Origin: JBELHJ01 sp042091495
GTDB taxonomy: Bacteria > Bacteroidota > Bacteroidia > Flavobacteriales > Flavobacteriaceae
Assembly (NCBI GenBank): GCA_042091495.1
Contig: JBELHJ010000002.1
Span: 25,589-89,588 of the forward strand
Reading direction: 5' to 3'
Length of the DNA: 64,000 bases
Positions 35,701 through 44,618 of the stretch are shown piece after piece. Under the pieces are notes generated by a model. The model was not told where the DNA came from, did no database searches, and saw nothing but the letters and a program-made list of their open reading frames with translations. Made by a program: the position numbers and the translations under genes. Each line of letters starts with the position of its first letter. Position 1 is the first letter of the stretch.

Positions 35701-36715
35701 GTTTAGAAAAGTTGCTAAAATTGCTTTAGTTCTCATCTATTTGGTGATAGCAGCAGGTGCTATTGTTAGAATGACAGGATCTGGCATGGGTTGTCCTGAC
35801 TGGCCTAAGTGTTTTGGGTATTACATTCCTCCTACCGACATCTCTGAATTAGAATTTATCCAAAATCACTCTTATGATAAAGGAATGGTTGTTATCAAAG
35901 ATGACAATTTATATGTAGCCTCTAAATCCTTTATCTCAGGAGCTCAATTTAATCTTGATAATTGGTCTGAGTATACTACACATGATTATGCTATTTTTAA
36001 TCCAATTCATACTTGGGTTGAATATATAAATCGTTTAATTGGTGCACTCTCAGGACTTCCTGTAATTGGGATGTTTTTACTTTCATTCTTTTTTTGGAAA
36101 GACAAAAAGTTGATTACCATACTCTCTACCTTAACCCTCTTAGGTTTAGGATTTCAAGCTTGGCTTGGGAAAACGGTTGTTGATTCTAACTTAGCGCCCT
36201 ATAAAATCACTTTACATATGGTTATGGCCTTGGTTATTGTTGCTATGATTCTCTGTGTTATTTTTAAATCCAAGACCTCATTTAAAATACAGCAATATAA
36301 TAGCACATTTCATAAATTACTTGTTTTGGGAATCTTGCTTAGTCTTATTCAAATCATCCTTGGAACTCAAGTAAGGCAATTTGTTGATGAAAATGTAAAA
36401 CTATTTGGTGATGCGAAAACATTTTGGTTAAATCAACCCGATTTAACCTTTTATATTCACCGTTCCTTCTCAATTCTGGTTCTAATAGTAAATGTTTTAT
36501 TATTGAGAACTAATTATAAAAAGGCATTGAATTTTAATAAAATAAATTTAGTAATTGTTGGAATTGGTATTGAAATAGTCACAGGAATCGCAATGTATTA
36601 TTTTGATTTTCCTTTCTCTACTCAATCCATTCATTTATTTATAGCTACTCTAATTATTGGTATCCAATATTACATTTTTCTTGAAAGTTCGCATTTTAAA
36701 AAAAAGATTGTTTAG
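35690..36715 (+). CDS. Haem A synthase (COX15/CtaA family)
   Basis: A 341-residue, eight-helix membrane protein that oxidises haem O to haem A for cytochrome oxidase. The family segments are VRMTGSGMGCPDWPKCFG, HTWVEYINRLIGALSG (His ligand), KITLHMVMAL, IHRSF and a C-terminal IHLFIATL, giving the four expected haem-binding histidines. A segment of about 60 residues between the first helix and HTWVEY (about 50-107) looks like an extracytoplasmic insertion. The ATG at 35690 is used; a longer version would extend into the CCA-adding gene, and the overlap of 11 bases suggests coupling. Confidence 0.9.
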   Translation: MKYRFRKVAKIALVLIYLVIAAGAIVRMTGSGMGCPDWPKCFGYYIPPTDISELEFIQNHSYDKGMVVIKDDNLYVASKSFISGAQFNLDNWSEYTTHDYAIFNPIHTWVEYINRLIGALSGLPVIGMFLLSFFFWKDKKLITILSTLTLLGLGFQAWLGKTVVDSNLAPYKITLHMVMALVIVAMILCVIFKSKTSFKIQQYNSTFHKLLVLGILLSLIQIILGTQVRQFVDENVKLFGDAKTFWLNQPDLTFYIHRSFSILVLIVNVLLLRTNYKKALNFNKINLVIVGIGIEIVTGIAMYYFDFPFSTQSIHLFIATLIIGIQYYIFLESSHFKKKIV

Positions 36716-36742
36716 TATCTTTATAACCTGAAATTAAGTAAT

Positions 36743-37261
36743 ATGATATACCGATTTAGAATTATATTAGATAATGATACTGAGGATGACATTTTTAGAG
36801 ATCTTGAAATAAGAGACTCTGATACTATGGAAGACCTCCATAACGTTGTTTCACAATCCTTTGGGTTTGATGGCTCTGAGATGGGCTCATTTTATCTGAG
36901 TGATGATGATTGGAACCAAGGTGAAGAAATTACCTTGTTTGATATGAGTGAAGGTTTGAATACTGTAAGATTAATGAATGAAACAACAATTAATGATGTT
37001 GTAGATGCTAACAAAACTAAGTTGATATATGTTTATGACTTTTTTAACATGTGGACCTTTTTCGTTGAACTTGCAGAGATTGTAGAGGAAGCTGAAGGTC
37101 AAGATTATCCTAATCTAATGTTTGTTCACGGTCAAATACCAACTGAAGCCCCTCAAAAAGCATTTTCTGCAGAATCAGAACTTGATGAGTTTAACGAGTA
37201 TGATGACGATTATAATGTTGATGATTATGATGATTTAAATTTTGATAAAAATTGGAATTAA
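36743..37261 (+). CDS. pRiA4b ORF-3-like protein
   Basis: A 172-residue acidic cytosolic protein. The opening MIYRFRIILDNDTEDDIFRDLEIRDSDTMEDLHNVVSQSFGFD is the pRiA4b ORF-3/IS1096 passenger-like domain. The last 40 residues are rich in Asp, Glu and Tyr with low complexity. The family name comes from mobile elements, but nothing mobile is seen around this copy: it stands between haem A synthase and an ABC transporter, ahead of a terminator. Its function is unknown. Confidence 0.8.
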   Translation: MIYRFRIILDNDTEDDIFRDLEIRDSDTMEDLHNVVSQSFGFDGSEMGSFYLSDDDWNQGEEITLFDMSEGLNTVRLMNETTINDVVDANKTKLIYVYDFFNMWTFFVELAEIVEEAEGQDYPNLMFVHGQIPTEAPQKAFSAESELDEFNEYDDDYNVDDYDDLNFDKNWN

Positions 37262-37286
37262 AATCTTTAGAAATACTTTAATAAAT

Positions 37287-37316
37287 AAGCGTCTATTTTT
37301 TAGAGGCTTTTTTTTT
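37287..37316 (+). terminator. Rho-independent terminator after the pRiA4b ORF-3-like gene
   Basis: AAGCGTCT pairs with AGAGGCTT across an A/T loop with one mismatch, then a run of nine T's. It leads straight into the candidate ECF promoter at 37317. Confidence 0.65.
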
Positions 37317-37341
37317 GTAACAAAATGTAATGTAATTCGTC
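37317..37341 (+). promoter_or_regulatory. Candidate ECF sigma-factor promoter for the ABC transporter genes
   Basis: GTAAC (37317-37321) and CGTC (37338-37341) are exactly 16 bases apart, the arrangement of extracytoplasmic-function sigma promoters (AAC -35, CGTC -10). It lies 19 bases before the ATG of the ATPase at 37360. The Bacteroidota housekeeping pattern is not visible here. A match of the same form occurs upstream of the small secreted protein at 44149. Confidence 0.5.
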
Positions 37342-37359
37342 TAAAAGAAAAACTACTTT

Positions 37360-38262
37360 ATGCCTAATACCATTTTAAAAATTAAAGGCCTCAATAAATC
37401 ATTTGGTGCATTAAAAGCTCTAAACAATGTGTCTTTTTCGATTGAAAAAGGGAATGTTTACGGCATTTTGGGCCCTAATGGCAGTGGTAAATCTACCACT
37501 CTAGGTATTGTTCTCAATGTTGTTAACGCATCCTCCGGATCGTTTGAATGGTTTGATGGAAGCCTATCTACTCATGAAGCCCTTAAAAAAGTTGGCGCTA
37601 TTATTGAACGCCCAAACTTTTACCCTTACATGACTGCCTACCAAAATTTAAAATTGGTTTGTAAAATCAAACATATTACTTATGATCAAATAAACGAGGT
37701 ACTGAAAACCGTTGGATTACTGGATAGAAAAGACTCTAAGTTTAGAACGTTCTCTTTGGGTATGAAGCAACGTCTCGCCATTGCATCAGCGTTATTAAAT
37801 GATCCTGAGATTTTAATTCTAGATGAACCTACTAATGGATTGGATCCACAAGGGATTCATCAAATAAGAGAAATTATAAAAACCATTGCCTCTAACGGCA
37901 CTACGATTCTACTGGCGTCACATTTACTTGATGAAGTTGAAAAAGTTTGTTCCCATGTTGTGGTCTTAAGAAAAGGTAATATTTTATATTCTGGAGAAGT
38001 CGAAAAAATGATAAATAGCCATGGCTATTTTGAACTTAATTCCGAAAATAACGAAGAATTAGAACAAATTTTAAGGGACTTAAATCTTTTTAAAACAATT
38101 CAACCTGATGAATTTGGAATAACGGCACACCTAAATCAAGACTTTAGTGCTACTGAGCTGAACAAAATATTGGTATCAAAAGGGATTTTTGTATCGCATT
38201 TGGTAAAGAAAAAAGAGAGTCTTGAAGAGCAATTTTTAATACTAACCGATAATAAAAACTAA
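37360..38262 (+). CDS. ABC transporter ATP-binding protein
   Basis: A 300-residue nucleotide-binding subunit with Walker A GPNGSGKST (about 38-46), the signature FSLGMKQRLAIAS (about 128-140), Walker B ILILDEPTNGLDP and an H-loop LASHLLDE. It belongs to the ABC-2 drug/antibiotic type rather than a nutrient importer. The permease gene starts one base after its stop. A candidate ECF promoter stands upstream, so envelope-stress control is possible. Substrate unknown. Confidence 0.92.
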   Translation: MPNTILKIKGLNKSFGALKALNNVSFSIEKGNVYGILGPNGSGKSTTLGIVLNVVNASSGSFEWFDGSLSTHEALKKVGAIIERPNFYPYMTAYQNLKLVCKIKHITYDQINEVLKTVGLLDRKDSKFRTFSLGMKQRLAIASALLNDPEILILDEPTNGLDPQGIHQIREIIKTIASNGTTILLASHLLDEVEKVCSHVVVLRKGNILYSGEVEKMINSHGYFELNSENNEELEQILRDLNLFKTIQPDEFGITAHLNQDFSATELNKILVSKGIFVSHLVKKKESLEEQFLILTDNKN

Positions 38263-38263
38263 G

Positions 38264-39088
38264 ATGATAAGATTAATTCAAATTGAATTACATAAGCTTT
38301 TGCGAAATAACGTTAGTAAAATTTTAATTTTTGCTTCATTCATTCTGCCATTCACTTTTTTAATTTTATCCTCCATCAAAATTAACTTCTTAGGATATTT
38401 TACGCTTGAATTAGGAGAATTAGGCATTTTTAATTTCCCTATAATTTGGCATGTGAGCACCTACTTTGCTGCTTTTTTCAAATTCTTTTTCGCTATTGTT
38501 ATTGTTAGTATGATTGGAAATGAATATAGCAACAAAACCATCAAGCAAAATTTAATAGATGGCCTAAGCAAAAAAGAATTCTTACTATCAAAATTTTATA
38601 CCATAGTATTCTTCTCACTTGTAGCTACAGTACTTTTAGGTATAGGGTCTTTAGTTATTGGAAGCATTTATTCAAGCTATGGAGGATTCACTGTTATGGT
38701 TAGAGAGATGGAGTTTTTACTTGCCTATTTTGTTAAGTTAATTGGTTTCTTCTCGCTGTGTTTATTTTTTGGAATTTTAGTAAAAAAATCTGCTTTTGCA
38801 TTAGGATTTCTTTTATTACTTCAAATCTTGGAAGGCATAGGATACGGTATGATGCGCTGGAAATTAGCAAGAGAGACTGCAGATTTTCTTCAAAATTTAT
38901 TTCCACTTCACGCCATGTATAAACTGATTGATGATCCTATAAGACGGTTGGCAAAAATGAAAGTCACCGACAATGAGTTTTTAAATTACGACTATGGTGT
39001 ACACGCTCATGAAATTGCTATTGTATTGGGTTGGACTTTAATTTTCACCTATTTTTCCTACAGACTTCTTAAACGTAGAGATTTGTAA
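38264..39088 (+). CDS. ABC-2 type transporter permease
   Basis: A 274-residue membrane protein with about six hydrophobic segments (around 20-45, 60-85, 105-130, 145-170, 175-200, 245-265). The start IELHKLLRNNVSKILIFASFILPF is typical of ABC-2 permeases paired with one ATPase. It partners the ATPase encoded 2 bases upstream; the two should make an exporter for lipid, antibiotic or peptide. The T9SS protein gene begins 22 bases downstream, which hints at shared transcription. Confidence 0.88.
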   Translation: MIRLIQIELHKLLRNNVSKILIFASFILPFTFLILSSIKINFLGYFTLELGELGIFNFPIIWHVSTYFAAFFKFFFAIVIVSMIGNEYSNKTIKQNLIDGLSKKEFLLSKFYTIVFFSLVATVLLGIGSLVIGSIYSSYGGFTVMVREMEFLLAYFVKLIGFFSLCLFFGILVKKSAFALGFLLLLQILEGIGYGMMRWKLARETADFLQNLFPLHAMYKLIDDPIRRLAKMKVTDNEFLNYDYGVHAHEIAIVLGWTLIFTYFSYRLLKRRDL

Positions 39089-39109
39089 TATCTTTACGCA
39101 AAAAGTTAA

Positions 39110-42100
39110 ATGATAAGAAAATTATGGATTCTACTCATATTAGGTAGTATCTCATCTTTTGGGCATGCACAAAAACAAGCGGCCAATTGGTATTTTGGAG
39201 AAAATGCGGGATTAAAATTTGGTGGATGTGGAAATCCGCCAACTGCAATCTCTGGTCAATTAAACACCAAAGAAGGATCAACTTCTATTTCTGATGAAGA
39301 TGGCAACTTGCTCTTCTACACAGATGGTATAACTGTGTATAACAAAAATGATAATGTGTTGCAGAATGGAGACAATCTTTTTGGCAATCCTTCCAGTGCG
39401 CAATCTGCGATTATTGTACCTAAACCTGGTGACCCCAATATTTATTATATTTTCACTGTAGATACTGTGGTTCAACAAGGCCAGACTAGTAATGGGTTTA
39501 ATTATTCAGAAGTAGACATGTCATTAAATAATGGGTTGGGTGGAATAACTTCAAAAAACAATAACCTGTTGCGTTTCAGTTCAGAAAAAATTACTTCGAC
39601 TTTTAAAAATCCAGATGGCTCCAAAATATGGGTAATTACGTTTGCATCTACTGATGGAACTTCTGATTCTGTTTATGTAGGAAATGACACCTATAATCCT
39701 GCAGCTTATAATACATTTCATGTCTTTGAAATTGATAGTAATGGTATTAACACGAATTCTATTAAATCTCCTTCAGGAGTAGGTAATGTTGGTGATAGAA
39801 GAGGTTATTTGAAAATTTCTCCTGATGGAAAAAAATTAGTTTGCGCCAATACATCTAGTGGAACATACTTGTATGATTTTGATGTAGAAACTGGACAAGT
39901 ATTTAATCCTGTAACTCTTAATTTAGTTGATACATCGTCAGGAAATTGGGCTTCAACAAATCAGGGTTATGGTGTGGAGTTTTCACCTAACAGTAAATAC
40001 TTATATGTAACCGCATGGAATGGATCTGGAACCTCTTCTGAAAGATCCATCCTTTACCAATTTGATTTATCTGATGCAAATTTGCCTAGAGAAATTATTG
40101 ATCGTCAAAGTAGCCTTTTCAGAGGTGCCCTTCAGTTAGGTCCAGACGGAAAAATTTATCGTGCAATGAGTCAGTCTTACGATATTGGATTACCCTATTT
40201 GGGTGTTATCAATTCTCCAAATGAAAATGGAATTAATTGTGATTACATTCCTCAAGGATTAAGTCTAGCCAACGGAACATTAAGCACGCAAGGGCTTCCT
40301 CCTTTCATTCAGTCATATTTCTTTAATACAATCGATGTATTTATCGATAATACTAAAAAAGAATCCTCGGCACTTTGTAATAACGATATTTTTAAACTCG
40401 ACTTAGGTAACGATTTACTCATTACATTTCCAAACGTAATTTGTAATTGGTATTTTAATAATACGCCCATTCCTGGAAATACTGTTTTCCAAGACAACTT
40501 AACACAACCGGGAGTTTACCGTGTTGAAATTGACCCTAATGATGGTATCGGGTGTTCATATTCTAGAGAAATAGAAATTACTTTTGATCCACTCCCAGAA
40601 GTATTCAGTCATGAAATAGCTCAATGTGCTATGATAGGAAATACGAAATCCATTTTTAGTTTTCCTGAAACTTTACCTGATCCTGACACCCTGCCTTATT
40701 ATGATTATGTTGAGATAACTTGTGATGGTGATCCAAATTGTATTCAAAACATTTTAAATAACCCCCTTGATTTAGAATATTTTGAAGATAATATGGCTAA
40801 TGTCCGTATCACATCCGTAAACCTATCAAACTATGAATCTGAAGCCAAAACTATTTGGGTGAGAACCAGGAATACAAATTCTGAAAGTCAATGTGCTAGT
40901 GAACTTAAACCTTTAATTCTTAGGGTTAATCCCTTAGGAAATTTAAATACAACTACAACGGCGCTTGTCATAGCTGAATGTAATATCAATGATGATGATG
41001 TTAATGGAAATGCTAGAGGTGATTTTAATTTAGACCGTGATGAAATAAAACAGAAATTAGTAAATAATCCGAATTTTGGTTTAGACCCTGGCTTAATAAA
41101 TGATTACAATTACAGTTTTTATGAAGTTCTTGAAGATGCACAATTAAGAAATAGTAATGCCATTGATGTAACTTCAACTTATTTATCAAAAGCCAAAGAC
41201 ATATTTATTAGAGTAGATGACCTTTCCTCAAGTGTTGGTTGTGTTGGCATCTCAAAAATAAAATTAATTATTGAAGAAGGTGATATCCCCGAGGATTACT
41301 CTAATGATGATTTAGTAGTTTGTAAAACTTATGATGATGTTTCAAAAAACAGTATCACCCTAAATGCCCTAGATAACTTAGATCCTAATGCTAGCTATGC
41401 ATATGAATGGGTAAATGATATAACTGGTGAAGTTATTAGTAATGATAAAATTGCTGACATAAATTTAGCTGGTACTTACACATATACCATTTACAAGACT
41501 CACCTAGCCAACAAAAAAAATTATGCTTACGATATTACTTGTGAAACCTCGGGAAGTGTTACAATAAACCCTTCTGAAATTGCCGTTTTTGAAACGCCAG
41601 CTTTTGAAACCACAGACGGGAAAGACTACAATTCTATAACAGTTTATGTTAATGGCGATGGAGTTTATGAATATGCCCTTTTTGAATTAATTAATGGTAA
41701 AGAGTATGAAATTGAAGACTATCAAACTTCAAATATTTTCAATAATATCCAAGCAGGTAATTTTAGGGTTTATGTTAGAGATACCAAATATACTGAAGAT
41801 ATCGATGTGGGTTGCGGTTTAACTGAAGGTTTAGTTTCAATAATTGGTTTTCCTAAGTTTTTTACGCCTAGAAAAAATGGTAAGAATGACTTCTGGCAAA
41901 TTAAAGGGGCAGGCTTGCAGCCTGATTCTAAAGTTGAAATCTATAATAGATATGGTAAGTTAATCCAAGAATTGGCTCCAAATATGCAAGGGTGGGATGG
42001 TACTTATAAAGGAAATCCAATGCCTGCCAATGATTATTGGTTTAAAGCATTATTGCAAGACGGAAGAGTGATATATGATCATTTTTCACTGGTAAGATAA
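39110..42100 (+). CDS. Large secreted surface protein with T9SS type B (gliding-motility-type) C-terminal domain
   Basis: A 996-residue exported protein, signal peptide about 1-20 (cleavage after HAQ). The N-terminal half (about 22-420) is a beta-propeller-like region seen in many flavobacterial surface proteins (NWYFGENAGLKF, EDGNLLFYTDG, ISPDGKKLVCA, FSPNSKYLYV). The middle has repeated beta-sandwich segments with conserved Cys. The tail has FPKFFTPRKNGKNDFWQI and the final IYNRYGKLIQEL...WDGTYKGNPMPANDYWF, a type B sorting domain that needs the type IX secretion system and gliding machinery. It may have a role in adhesion; no catalytic motif is seen. Confidence 0.92.
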   Translation: MIRKLWILLILGSISSFGHAQKQAANWYFGENAGLKFGGCGNPPTAISGQLNTKEGSTSISDEDGNLLFYTDGITVYNKNDNVLQNGDNLFGNPSSAQSAIIVPKPGDPNIYYIFTVDTVVQQGQTSNGFNYSEVDMSLNNGLGGITSKNNNLLRFSSEKITSTFKNPDGSKIWVITFASTDGTSDSVYVGNDTYNPAAYNTFHVFEIDSNGINTNSIKSPSGVGNVGDRRGYLKISPDGKKLVCANTSSGTYLYDFDVETGQVFNPVTLNLVDTSSGNWASTNQGYGVEFSPNSKYLYVTAWNGSGTSSERSILYQFDLSDANLPREIIDRQSSLFRGALQLGPDGKIYRAMSQSYDIGLPYLGVINSPNENGINCDYIPQGLSLANGTLSTQGLPPFIQSYFFNTIDVFIDNTKKESSALCNNDIFKLDLGNDLLITFPNVICNWYFNNTPIPGNTVFQDNLTQPGVYRVEIDPNDGIGCSYSREIEITFDPLPEVFSHEIAQCAMIGNTKSIFSFPETLPDPDTLPYYDYVEITCDGDPNCIQNILNNPLDLEYFEDNMANVRITSVNLSNYESEAKTIWVRTRNTNSESQCASELKPLILRVNPLGNLNTTTTALVIAECNINDDDVNGNARGDFNLDRDEIKQKLVNNPNFGLDPGLINDYNYSFYEVLEDAQLRNSNAIDVTSTYLSKAKDIFIRVDDLSSSVGCVGISKIKLIIEEGDIPEDYSNDDLVVCKTYDDVSKNSITLNALDNLDPNASYAYEWVNDITGEVISNDKIADINLAGTYTYTIYKTHLANKKNYAYDITCETSGSVTINPSEIAVFETPAFETTDGKDYNSITVYVNGDGVYEYALFELINGKEYEIEDYQTSNIFNNIQAGNFRVYVRDTKYTEDIDVGCGLTEGLVSIIGFPKFFTPRKNGKNDFWQIKGAGLQPDSKVEIYNRYGKLIQELAPNMQGWDGTYKGNPMPANDYWFKALLQDGRVIYDHFSLVR

Positions 42101-42109
42101 GTTATTAAG

Positions 42110-44101
42110 ATGAAATTCAAAATTGAATCAGAATTTACTCCAACTGGAGATCAACCAAAAGCTATTAAATCGCTTTCAGATGGTATTTTTAATAATGAAA
42201 AATACCAAACGTTGTTGGGTGTAACAGGTTCAGGTAAAACCTATACTGTAGCTAACGTTATTGAAAATGTACAAAGACCAACTTTAGTTTTAGCGCATAA
42301 CAAAACTTTAGCTGCACAGCTTTACTCTGAGTTTAAACAATTTTTTCCAAATAACGCGGTTGAATATTTTGTCTCCTACTACGATTATTATCAACCTGAA
42401 GCTTATATTCCCGTTTCAGGTGTTTATATAGAAAAAGATCTTTCTATTAATGAGGAAATAGAAAAATACCGATTAAGTACCACCTCATCTTTATTATCTG
42501 GAAGAAGGGATGTTATTGTTGTGGCCTCGGTCTCATGTCTTTATGGTATTGGAAATCCAGTTGAGTTTCAAAAAAATGTTATTTCTATTGAGGTTGGTCA
42601 AGAGATTTCCAGGACTAAATTACTACATCAATTAGTTCAAAGTTTATACTCAAGAACTGAAGCTGACTTTTCAAATGGTAATTTCAGAATCAAAGGAGAT
42701 ACCTTAGATATTTTTCCTGGTTATGCAGATGAACCTTTCAGAATTCATTTTTTTGGTGACGAAATTGAGGAAATTGAATCCTTTGATGTACAAACAAATC
42801 AAATCATTGAATCCTACGAGGGACTTACAGTTTATCCTGCTAACATGTTTGTTACCTCTCCCGATGTATTACAAAATGCTATAGTTAACATACAAGATGA
42901 TCTGTTGAAACAATATGATTATTTTAAAGATATAGGCAAACATCTTGAAGCAAAACGCCTAAAAGAAAGAACTGAATTTGATCTTGAAATGATAAAAGAG
43001 CTGGGGTATTGCTCTGGTATAGAAAATTATTCGAGATATCTTGATGGTAGAGCGGCAGGAACAAGACCATTTTGTTTAATGGACTATTTTCCTGATGATT
43101 TTCTAATGGTTATAGATGAAAGTCATGTCACCGTTTCACAAGTTCATGCCATGTACGGTGGTGACCGAAGTAGAAAAGAAAATTTAGTTGAATATGGTTT
43201 TAGATTACCAGCTGCACTTGACAATAGACCATTAAAATTTGAAGAGTTTGAGTCACTTCAAAATCAAGTTATTTATGTTAGTGCAACACCTGCTGATTAT
43301 GAGCTACAAAAAACAGATGGTATATATACCGAACAAATTATTAGACCCACTGGTTTATTAGATCCCGTTATTGAAGTACGACCAAGTCTTAATCAAATTG
43401 ATGACCTTATAGAAGAAATTCATCTAAGAATAGAAAAAGATGAACGCATTTTAGTCACAACACTAACTAAAAGAATGGCAGAAGAATTATCCAAATACCT
43501 GGATAAACTAGAAATAAGATGCCGTTACATTCACAGTGATATTGATACTATTGAACGGGTTGAAATCATGCAAGATTTAAGAAAAGGGCTTTTTGATGTT
43601 CTTGTTGGTGTTAACTTATTGAGAGAGGGGCTGGATTTACCTGAGGTCTCTTTAGTTGCCATATTGGATGCCGACAAAGAAGGATTTTTAAGATCACACC
43701 GATCTCTAACTCAAACTATTGGAAGAGCGGCGAGGAACCTCAACGGAAAAGCTATAATGTATGCAGATAAAATGACCAATAGCATGCAAAAAACTGTTGA
43801 CGAAACGAATTATAGAAGATCTAAACAAATCGCATATAATACTGAAAACAATGTTATTCCAAAAGCACTTAATAAGTCCATAAACAATGACTTGGTAAAA
43901 AAACCTACATCCTACAACAATGATAATGATGACCTTTCAATTGCAGCTGATAGCCTAGGAGATTATCATTCTAAAGCTAATATTGAAAAGAAAATTCGTG
44001 ACACTAGAAAAGCCATGGAACAAGCAGCTAAAGACCTTGATTTTATAAAGGCTGCTAGCTTAAGAGATACCATTAAAATACTTCAAGAGAAGTTAAAATA
44101 A
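42110..44101 (+). CDS. uvrB: UvrABC system protein B
   Basis: A 663-residue helicase-like nucleotide excision repair protein. Walker A is GVTGSGKT (37-44), the beta-hairpin that probes damage has YYDYYQPEAYIP, DEAD-like DESH is present, then GRAARN, and a C-terminal UVR domain (about 625-660, IEKKIRDTRKAMEQAAKDLDFIKAASLRD). It loads on damaged DNA from UvrA and prepares incision by UvrC. Length is normal. It begins 9 bases after the T9SS gene, though it may have its own promoter. A terminator follows. Confidence 0.98.
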   Translation: MKFKIESEFTPTGDQPKAIKSLSDGIFNNEKYQTLLGVTGSGKTYTVANVIENVQRPTLVLAHNKTLAAQLYSEFKQFFPNNAVEYFVSYYDYYQPEAYIPVSGVYIEKDLSINEEIEKYRLSTTSSLLSGRRDVIVVASVSCLYGIGNPVEFQKNVISIEVGQEISRTKLLHQLVQSLYSRTEADFSNGNFRIKGDTLDIFPGYADEPFRIHFFGDEIEEIESFDVQTNQIIESYEGLTVYPANMFVTSPDVLQNAIVNIQDDLLKQYDYFKDIGKHLEAKRLKERTEFDLEMIKELGYCSGIENYSRYLDGRAAGTRPFCLMDYFPDDFLMVIDESHVTVSQVHAMYGGDRSRKENLVEYGFRLPAALDNRPLKFEEFESLQNQVIYVSATPADYELQKTDGIYTEQIIRPTGLLDPVIEVRPSLNQIDDLIEEIHLRIEKDERILVTTLTKRMAEELSKYLDKLEIRCRYIHSDIDTIERVEIMQDLRKGLFDVLVGVNLLREGLDLPEVSLVAILDADKEGFLRSHRSLTQTIGRAARNLNGKAIMYADKMTNSMQKTVDETNYRRSKQIAYNTENNVIPKALNKSINNDLVKKPTSYNNDNDDLSIAADSLGDYHSKANIEKKIRDTRKAMEQAAKDLDFIKAASLRDTIKILQEKLK

Positions 44102-44131
44102 AAAAGACCCCCAAGAACTGGGAGTCTTTTT
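44101..44131. terminator. Terminator after uvrB, facing the converging small gene
   Basis: AAAGAC and CCC pair with GGG and GTCTTT with one A-C mismatch, and A/T runs lie on both sides, so it can work for either strand. It sits between converging uvrB and the gene at 44149. Confidence 0.75.
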
Positions 44132-44148
44132 ACAAAACAACTTTAACA

Positions 44149-44475
44149 CTATGCCTTAATTCTAAATGGCATTTTAAATAACTTCTTGGAAGGATTAGAT
44201 TTAATTTTTTTATAGTTAAGTCTTGACTTAACATAATCTTCAACGCCTTTAGAATCTGTATCTACAGAAACTACTATAATTTCATTATTCTTGTTTAACA
44301 TGAACGTAACTTGAGCAGTTAAATCCTCTGTAATTTTGAAATTAGGAGCGTCTAGTAATTGAGTTACTTCTTTTACTAAATTTTGTCCATTTGATGGGTT
44401 GTCTTTTGGTGTTGTGCTTGCAAATGATCCTAAAGAAAAAGTAACAAGTAATACTAATAATTTGATTGATTTCAT
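44149..44475 (-). CDS. Small secreted protein of unknown function
   Basis: A 108-residue protein with a clear signal peptide (MKSIKLLVLLVTFSLGSFAS), leaving about 88 mature residues. The mature part has a lysine-rich end and an AQVTFMLNKNNEIIVVSVDTDSKGVEDYVKSRL region that looks like a small alpha/beta fold, faintly like a TonB C-terminal domain. It is not one I recognise. The promoter region has an AAC-N16-CGTC pattern (44508-44532) suggesting control by an ECF sigma factor, so the product may be part of an envelope response. Confidence 0.75.
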   Translation of the reverse strand: MKSIKLLVLLVTFSLGSFASTTPKDNPSNGQNLVKEVTQLLDAPNFKITEDLTAQVTFMLNKNNEIIVVSVDTDSKGVEDYVKSRLNYKKIKSNPSKKLFKMPFRIKA

Positions 44476-44507
44476 GATTTATGATTTTTGATTGATTACA
44501 CTTATAT

Positions 44508-44532
44508 GACGATATAAATCTCGAATTGTTAC
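44508..44532 (-). promoter_or_regulatory. Candidate ECF sigma-factor promoter of the small secreted protein gene
   Basis: On the minus strand GTAAC (44528-44532) and CGTC (44508-44511) are exactly 16 bases apart. The ATG at 44475 is about 33 bases downstream of the CGTC. The same pattern and spacing precede the ABC transporter at 37360. Confidence 0.5.
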
Positions 44533-44569
44533 GATACCTTAACTACTTTAACAGATTTTAACAAAACAC

Positions 44570-44596
44570 AAAAAAAGGAGCTTAAAAAACTCCTTT
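44570..44596 (-). terminator. Rho-independent terminator after sucC
   Basis: On the minus strand AAAGGAG pairs with CTCCTTT and runs into seven T's. It stops transcription between sucC and the small secreted protein gene. Confidence 0.8.
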
Positions 44597-44618
44597 AAAA
44601 TAGTATGTTATGTTAAGG

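Noticed and set aside
36743..37261. A mobile-element passenger gene, suggested by the family name
   Set aside because: No inverted repeats, target duplications, transposase or change of composition was seen on either side.
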